From positions 88,544,964 through 88,608,963 of the forward strand of contig NW_022098076.1 in the NCBI RefSeq assembly GCF_002288925.2: a stretch of 64,000 nucleotides of DNA, in the 5' to 3' direction. Of the stretch, positions 57,851 through 64,000 are shown piece by piece (positions within the stretch are counted from its first letter, which is position 1; every line of letters begins with the position of its first letter). The translations under genes were made by a program, and so were the position numbers. The notes under the pieces are model-generated. The model had not been told where the DNA came from. It made no database searches and worked only from the letters and a program-made list of their open reading frames with translations. The DNA comes from Delphinapterus leucas (Eukaryota > Chordata > Mammalia > Artiodactyla > Monodontidae).

Positions 57851-58161
57851 TGTCTATGGAGTGAATTGTATCCACCCACCCCGACCCAAATTCATATGTT
57901 GAAGCCCTAACCCCCAGTGTGATGGTATTTGGAGATGGGGTCTTTGGGAGGGTGGGGCCCCATGAAGAGGAAAAGACCAGAGCTCACTTTCCCTCTCCAC
58001 TGTGTGAAGACACAGCAAGAAGGTGGCTGACGAGCCAGAACCCGACCATGCTGGTACCTTGATCTAGGACTTCTGGCCTCCAGAACTGTGAGAAACAAAT
58101 TTCTGTTGTCTAAGCATCAGTCTATGGTATTTTGTTATGACAGCCCAAGCTGACTAATGCA
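57851..58161 (+). mobile_element. MaLR solo LTR (MLT1-like)
   Basis: Starts tgtctatggagtgaattgta, with aaattcatatgttgaagccc, tggtatttggagatggggtc, gaacccgaccatgctggtac and ctccagaactgtgagaaac, and ends ca. Middle part shortened. Confidence 0.88.
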
Positions 58162-59522
58162 TTCATCAAGCTATATATCCAAGATTTGTACATCTTGTTG
58201 TAATGTAAAATTTCCTTTAATAAGTACTATTAAAATTGCCTTTATGAAAACATTTACTATAGTGACAATTGCAAAAAAGAGGGGTAAAATATTTGGGGCC
58301 CAGCATAACACTCTAGTCCTTCTTCAATTGCTTCCAGTCTTTGTACAATGTAGGGTTCTCTTTTATTCCTTTTTTTGTGGGGGGGTCAAATTTAGATCAG
58401 AGTCTTGCATTTATACACACAAATCAGCAAGGAGGTAGAGAATGATTTTCCTGGCTTAGAGCAAAGGGGATTTCAATAGGAATGGATGGCTAACAGCGTT
58501 GGGAAAGTGACCATGGAAACTGAACAAGAGATGCTCAGAGTCCACCATGGCACTTTACATGAGGCACACAGTATATAAAGATAGGGACACAAGAGATGTG
58601 GGCAAGAGCAGAGATTAAATTACTTTACACAAATAAAGATCTGAGCCTCTGAATGCCACGGTGCTGGTGAAATGAGGAGTAGTGAGTGGAAGGGGATGGA
58701 TGGCACTCACTAATAGTACCGCAGATGTCTCATGTCAAGCAAATATGGATGTGGTGGTTCATTAACTGTCGAATGGTAACGTTTCCCAGGAGAAACTCAT
58801 ATTTGGAACTTTACCTATAAAAGCAGTAACTCAAAGCTGTGGGAGCCTGACAGCCCAGCAGGAGGTTTTTGACTAGAAAGCTTTTCCATAGGTATGTTGT
58901 GACCTGCCTGACCATAGAAACCCAGGTCAGAAAACATAATAGAAACAAGTGTCACATTGGGACTCCTGAGACTGACCTAGATATGCTCCCCCAAACCTCT
59001 GTCCTCACTAAGCCCAAGACGGAAGGAAGCACAGGTGACTTCTGTGAGCCAGACTGACTCAGTGGGGAGCACACAGAAAGGGCTCTCATCTTCCCCTCGA
59101 CTCCCCACTTCAGCCTGCTCTGTGGGTTGGTACTGCCTGCCCAGCCTTGGGTGAGATCTCAGGCAGACCACATGCAAAGTTTTTCCGGTCACCCTTAGCT
59201 TATAAACAGATGGCCTCTTTTGCTGGGTATAAAAAGTGCACCTGAAAGCTATTTCAAAACTCCAACTCCTTCCCATCCAGGCCTCCCACAGCCGGGAAGC
59301 CTCTGCTTCATGCTCTGTCTTCTCCCTGGCCCCCTAGCTGCACTTTGGGCCCTCAGAGTGGGGCAACTGTAGGGGCTCTTCAGAGATACCTTGCCAGGGG
59401 TCTCTGACTGCAGTTTTGGGGCATGTGCAAAGCTCTCAAGCTGGCCACTTAAGATGCCCCACGTTTATGCAGCCACTTTCTGGTCCACCTGGCCCCTAGC
59501 AGGAAGTCTTTTGGGTGGAGTT
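58162..59522. other. AT-rich then GC-richer stretch, nothing recognised
   Basis: No exon or named repeat. Confidence 0.45.
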
Positions 59523-59737
59523 CTTTTTTTCTTTTTTTTTTTTTTGCGGTACGCGGGCCTCTCACTGTTGTGGCCTCTCCCGTTGCGGAGCACAGGCTCC
59601 AGACACGCAGGCTCAGTGGCCATGGCTCACGGGCCCAGCTGCCCCGCGGCATGTGGGATCTTCCCGGACCGGGGCATGAACCCGTGTCCCCTGCATCTGC
59701 AGGCGGACTCTCAACCACTGCGCCACCAGGGAAGCCC
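59523..59737 (-). mobile_element. CHR-2 SINE, short form
   Basis: Reverse copy from poly-T and gcggtacgcgggcctctcac to accagggaagccc. No clear target duplication. Confidence 0.93.
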
Positions 59738-60105
59738 AAACATAACTTTTATATGCACTGGGAAACCAAAAAATTCAAGCTACTTGCCCTGCTGCAAGAT
59801 TCACTTTATTGTGATGATCTGGAACCAAACCCTCAACATCTCTGGAGTCTGCCTGTATTGTTAAGTAGGTTTCAAGATGGTATGTATATAAGATCCCATT
59901 TTTTGAAAAGAAAATATGCATAAAACATATAGAAAAAAAGACAAAACATTTACAACACATAAAAACCTCTGGGTGGTGGTGATGCAGTGATTTTTCTTTT
60001 CTACTTCTTCATGTGTTTAGTATCTAAAGTTTCCTAGTTTTGTGACAGGAGAGTAACAGTGGAGCTATTTTTTTTTTTTTTTAAGGAAATTGTGGAGTTT
60101 TTTTT

Positions 60106-60465
60106 AACTGACGCACTACTCAGAGATTTGAGGGTGATTTATTTATTTATTTTCAATAGATCTTTACTGGAGTATAATTGCTTCACAATACTTGTTAGTT
60201 TCTGTTGTACAACAAAGTGAATCAGCCATATGCATACATATATCCCCATATCTCCTCCCTCTTGAGCCTCCCTCCCACCCTCCCTATCCCATCTCTCTAG
60301 GTCATATATGCAATGGAATATTAAAAGCCGTAAAAAGAAATGAAATAGAGTTATTTGTAGTGAGGCGGATGGACTTAGAGTCTGTCATACAGAGTGAAGT
60401 AAGTCAGAAAGAGAAAAACAAATACCTTATGCTAACGCATATATATGGAACCTAAAAAAGAAAAA
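60106..60465 (-). mobile_element. Rearranged L1 3' end, copy B (inverted halves)
   Basis: Same structure as copy A; 60111-60431 matches it in 315 of 321 positions, then 60432-60465 continues with normal L1 text (taacgcatatatatggaacc). An 11-bp duplication (tggagtttttt) at about 60093 and 60466-60476 brackets it, with the T-run acting as reverse poly-A. Confidence 0.88.
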
Positions 60466-60476
60466 TGGAGTTTTTT

Positions 60477-61784
60477 AAAACATGAACAACTGAAAATTAT
60501 TATTATTTTTTAAACACAAGACACCCTTGTAGCCCCGTTAAGACTCTGCAGAACGACCCTTGTGACATTGTTTCATGAACCGACCCCTCATGATTTGTTG
60601 TCTCTCACCTTGCTCTCTTGGCTCCTAGGTCTGTCCGTGTTGATATTCTCCAGGGTCGAGTTCTGCTCTGGGGGAAATTCAAGTTCAGGGGCTCATTTAC
60701 AGAGTTCCCATTTTCCAGTGAATCTGTGACATGTGAGAAATGTAGGGAGTTAGGAATGTGCATCTCATCTCCCCTTTTCAGGCAATTCTCTCTATGAGAC
60801 TAGGTCAGTAGCAACTGTCACCCTGAGAGGAGAAGGAAGTGGAGTGAAGAGGGGTGTCCTTCCTCTCATGCCCCCGAAGGGGAATTTGCCACTTTTTGTG
60901 CTGTATTCAGTGACCTGCAATGCCATCACAATGAAAATCGTAATTATGGTACAAGAAACTTCATAGCCACACATACATCCATACACACATCTATCCATAC
61001 GTGCATGTATAGCGGAAAAAAGAAAATCAGAAATGAGCTTGAAAACTTGGATACAAACCTGGTTAATGTCTTAGAGGACAATAGAACCATAACCACTGGT
61101 GTTATCATTTCTACTGGATGAAAATCATTTGCAACTTATCAGTTTTTTAACATCTACCTTTACAATTTCTGAGTCCTAATAGATATTAAATAATAAGTCA
61201 CCTGCCCTAGAGTGTCAGATCAACCGTAGGTGGCGTTGTTAGTTAATGTTCTCATATGACTTTGAAAGGACACCCCTTAGCAGATGAGATGGGGACTGTC
61301 CTCACTTTCCTGACCCAGATCACCCCAGAGCGCCAGCCTTGTTTCCTTGTTAGGGGTGGACGGGAGAAGCCGGGTGCTGGGTGACCTCCTCAGCAGGACA
61401 GTGTTTTCTCCTTGGACCCTGGATCAGGGGATGCTGGGCTGTCTTGAGCGTTAACTCCAGGGAGCTAAAATGAGGAAGTCACTTTACAAATAAAACTGCA
61501 AGTCTGATGAGAGTATTTATGGTCTGAACATAAATGGCATCTTTGGCTGTGGCAGGGCATGCTGTGGCCCGTGTGTCTACACTGGCGTCGGCAACCTCCA
61601 CTCATCTCGGAGGCAACAAACTTGAGGCTGTCTCCCCATCAACCCCGTTTCCCTCTCCAGCCTCATCTCAGACAGAGCCCCACACCCACCTTTTCTCCTG
61701 CTCAGAAAGTCCCCCACCCCAACTTTGGGCAGCTGATTCTGCTTTTCTCTCTGCTTTCAACGCTGTAACCCTGCAAAGTCCGAT
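60477..61784. other. Mostly unique stretch, nothing recognised
   Basis: No exon or named repeat. The open frame at 61534-61791 has no family likeness. Confidence 0.45.
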
Positions 61785-62340
61785 GGGGTAGCCGCTAGCC
61801 ACGTGGGGCTATTACACACTTGAAATGTGGCTCATGTGACTAAAGTAAATTCTTCATTTTTTTAAAACTTAAGTTAATTTAAATTTAAATGTAAAAACTG
61901 ATAGTTTCATTATTAGAAATCTTTTGAGGTTATTTGGCGTAATCTGGGGATTGTTTCTAGTTTGATTAACTTTTCTGGCTGTACATTTAATAACCTCTCT
62001 GGCTGTAAACTACTTCTTTGACTGCACATTTTATGAAATCTAAATCCAGATCAAGAATTTCCAATTGCAAATTGAGATTGCAAATTGAGAGAGACTATAA
62101 ATGTAAAATACCGAACAGATTTCAAAAACAGTACCACAAAAAGACTGTAAAATGTCTTATTACTAATTTTTGTATCGATTATTGACGATAGGATAAAATT
62201 ATAATATTTTGGATGTATTGGGTTAAATAGAATGCATTGTTAAAATTAATTTTACTCATTTCTGTTTACTTTTTAATGTAAAAAAATTTTAAACGACGTA
62301 TGTGGCTTGCATTACATTTCTGCTGGACAGAGCTGCTCTA
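61785..62340. mobile_element. hAT-type DNA transposon, family uncertain
   Basis: Edges gccgctagccacgtggggct and tttctgctggacagagctgc resemble the ends of the MER-type hAT piece at 16521-16797 in the opposite orientation, with an A+T-rich interior. Confidence 0.5.
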
Positions 62341-64000
62341 ACCCCCTTCTCCATCAGCACAGGTTCTGGGACTAGAAGAATCTGAACTCTAGATCAAGCC
62401 ATACCACTCACTAGCTGTGTGATTTGGGGTAAGTGACTCAGTTTCTCAGGGCCTTGATTATTTTTTTTAATCTGTAAAATGGGTATGGTAAGAACTGCCT
62501 TGAAATGCCTGCCTATCTTAGCCAATAAGTACCCACAAGTGCTCAGCCAAGTTAGCTGCTGTTCTTTCTGGCCACGTCCTAATGCATCCTTCAGGGCTCA
62601 CCTAAAATATCATCTTCTTTGGGGGAATCATTCCTAACCCTTCCAGAGGGTCTAGTTTAAAGCCTTTGCCTCTCTTATAAACTTTGCCACATTGCTTGCA
62701 GTAAAATGACATAATTACAATATTTTGGGTTTCTCAAGGGCAGAGACTCCCACTTATTCATGTGTGTGTGCTTTTAACTCTTATGGAAATTTTCAAACAT
62801 ACACAGAAGTTGAGAGAGTAATATAATGTACCAACCACCCTGCTCCCATGACTATAGTATTCCCATTGTTGTATTTCTCTGGCTTCGCACGGTACTCAAC
62901 CCAAAATTCTATGTTTGTGGTAGGTGGCAGACAACCACGCTTTCTTTGCTGCTCCTCGCATCAAGCAGTGGAGTTGATTTCTCCATCTGCTTTTATCTGG
63001 ACTGGACCTGTGAGCTGCTTGGACAGAGAGAATGTGGTAGAAGTGACTGTGCAGGCTCTGACCCCGGGTCTCAAGACCTGGAGGCTTCTGTTCCTGCTTT
63101 CTGGGAGCCCTGCTGCCATGTGGACAAGCCCGAGCTAGCCTCCTGGAGAATGAGCAACACGTGGAGCAGAGACAAACAGTCCAGGTGAGGCCCTCGTGGA
63201 CCAACCAGCTCACTAGCGGCCAGAGAGGCCGTCCTTGACCTTCCAACCCCAGATGAGCCACCAACTCACTGCAGAGGTCAGACAAAGTGGCCCAGACAGA
63301 GGAGCCACCCAATCAACCCCCAGAATCAAGAGAAATAATAAAAAAATATTGTTGTCCCGTCTCTATGTTTTAAGGGTGGTTTAACATGTGGCAAAAGGCT
63401 ACTAGATAGAGTTTAATGAAAGTTTTTGAACCAGTTAATGTCTCCCCAGCACACACGGGGCAGCGTGCTATCTGTCCAGTGACAGCTGCCGTACCCCAGG
63501 GGCTAAGAAACTGTCACACGGTCCACAACCCCAGCCTGCTGCCCGCTCAGCCACGTGGGCAAGTCACAGGGGAAGGAGACTCAGCTCTGACAACCCCCGT
63601 TTGTAAACGTTTCTGGTTCTACTCAACAGATGTGCTTTGAGCAGATGAAATGTGCTAGGAGCTGGTTTAAAAGATTAAGGGATCCTGCTGCAAAGCTATT
63701 GCCGTGGTATTAATCTCTCATATTTTCAGGACAACAGAAACTCTAGCTATCATGGTGATGGTGAGAGAACAGGATAGAACCTCATGTTAGGAGAGAAACT
63801 CGTGTTCCCAGATATCCTTACACATAGACAACTGCAAGTCTCCCTTCTAGAATGCATGGAATCTGGGGGGTTTGCTGAGCCCTGGAACAAGACGGCTCTT
63901 TTAATAGAAGCCAGTCTTACTGTATCACTTGGGTCAACACTTTCTCCTGAAGTATCCACATCATCTTATTGGGGGAATTTGAATTCTTTGGATAAAGGCT
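62341..64000. other. Right end: MIR, L2 remnants, otherwise unique
   Basis: MIR at about 62375-62510, L2-like text at about 62570-62760 (ctaaaatatcatcttctttg) and a short L1 3' UTR piece at about 62785-62830 (aattttcaaacatacacaga). No exon supported. Confidence 0.5.
62375..62510 (+). mobile_element. MIR SINE
   Basis: Sense MIR: ccactcactagctgtgtgat, gtaagtgactcagtttctca, aatctgtaaaatgggtatgg. Confidence 0.85.

Overview
The window is vertebrate nuclear DNA, most likely from a cetacean (toothed or baleen whale). It has GT-AG spliced exons, MIR/L2 fossils, MaLR LTRs and old L1s, so it is placental mammal. It also carries at least 18 tRNA-derived SINEs of the CHR type (Cetacea-Hippopotamidae-Ruminantia), including many copies of the short deleted CHR-2 form that is abundant in whales and dolphins. 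Species cannot be fixed without a database search.

The only gene I can support is NGEF (ephexin-1, a neuronal Rho guanine-nucleotide exchange factor), on the minus strand. Five coding exons are visible, reading from right to left: 28976-28870 (start codon and first 35 residues of the short isoform), 28155-28013, 22697-22402, 2958-2798 and 1306-1154. All junctions are GT-AG, the phases match, and they join into an open frame of 286 residues plus a split codon. This covers the N-terminal regulatory region and the first part of the DH (Dbl homology) catalytic domain. The rest of DH, PH and SH3 must lie left of position 1. The start codon sits in a strong CpG island (about 28.2-29.6 kb), the promoter of the short isoform.

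Layout: 1-11.4 kb is GC-rich intron with two exons and few repeats. 11.4-22.4 kb is AT-rich intron full of L1, SINE and hAT copies. 22.4-28.2 kb holds exons 3 and 2 and a mostly unique intron. 28.2-29.6 kb is the CpG-island promoter. 29.6-64 kb is upstream sequence with no exon I can recognise; by analogy with human NGEF it is probably an intron of the long isoform or 5' flank. It holds MaLR and ERV LTRs, old L1s, many CHR SINEs and a 100-N assembly gap at 46060-46159.

I found no new coding system. The most unusual items are two 321-bp copies of an inverted L1 end, 98% identical and 16.3 kb apart, one of them flanked by a 12-bp inverted repeat; a nested CHR-2 pair inside one 19-bp target duplication; a CHR-2 with an expanded 36-bp internal tandem; and an X-box-like motif in the NGEF promoter.
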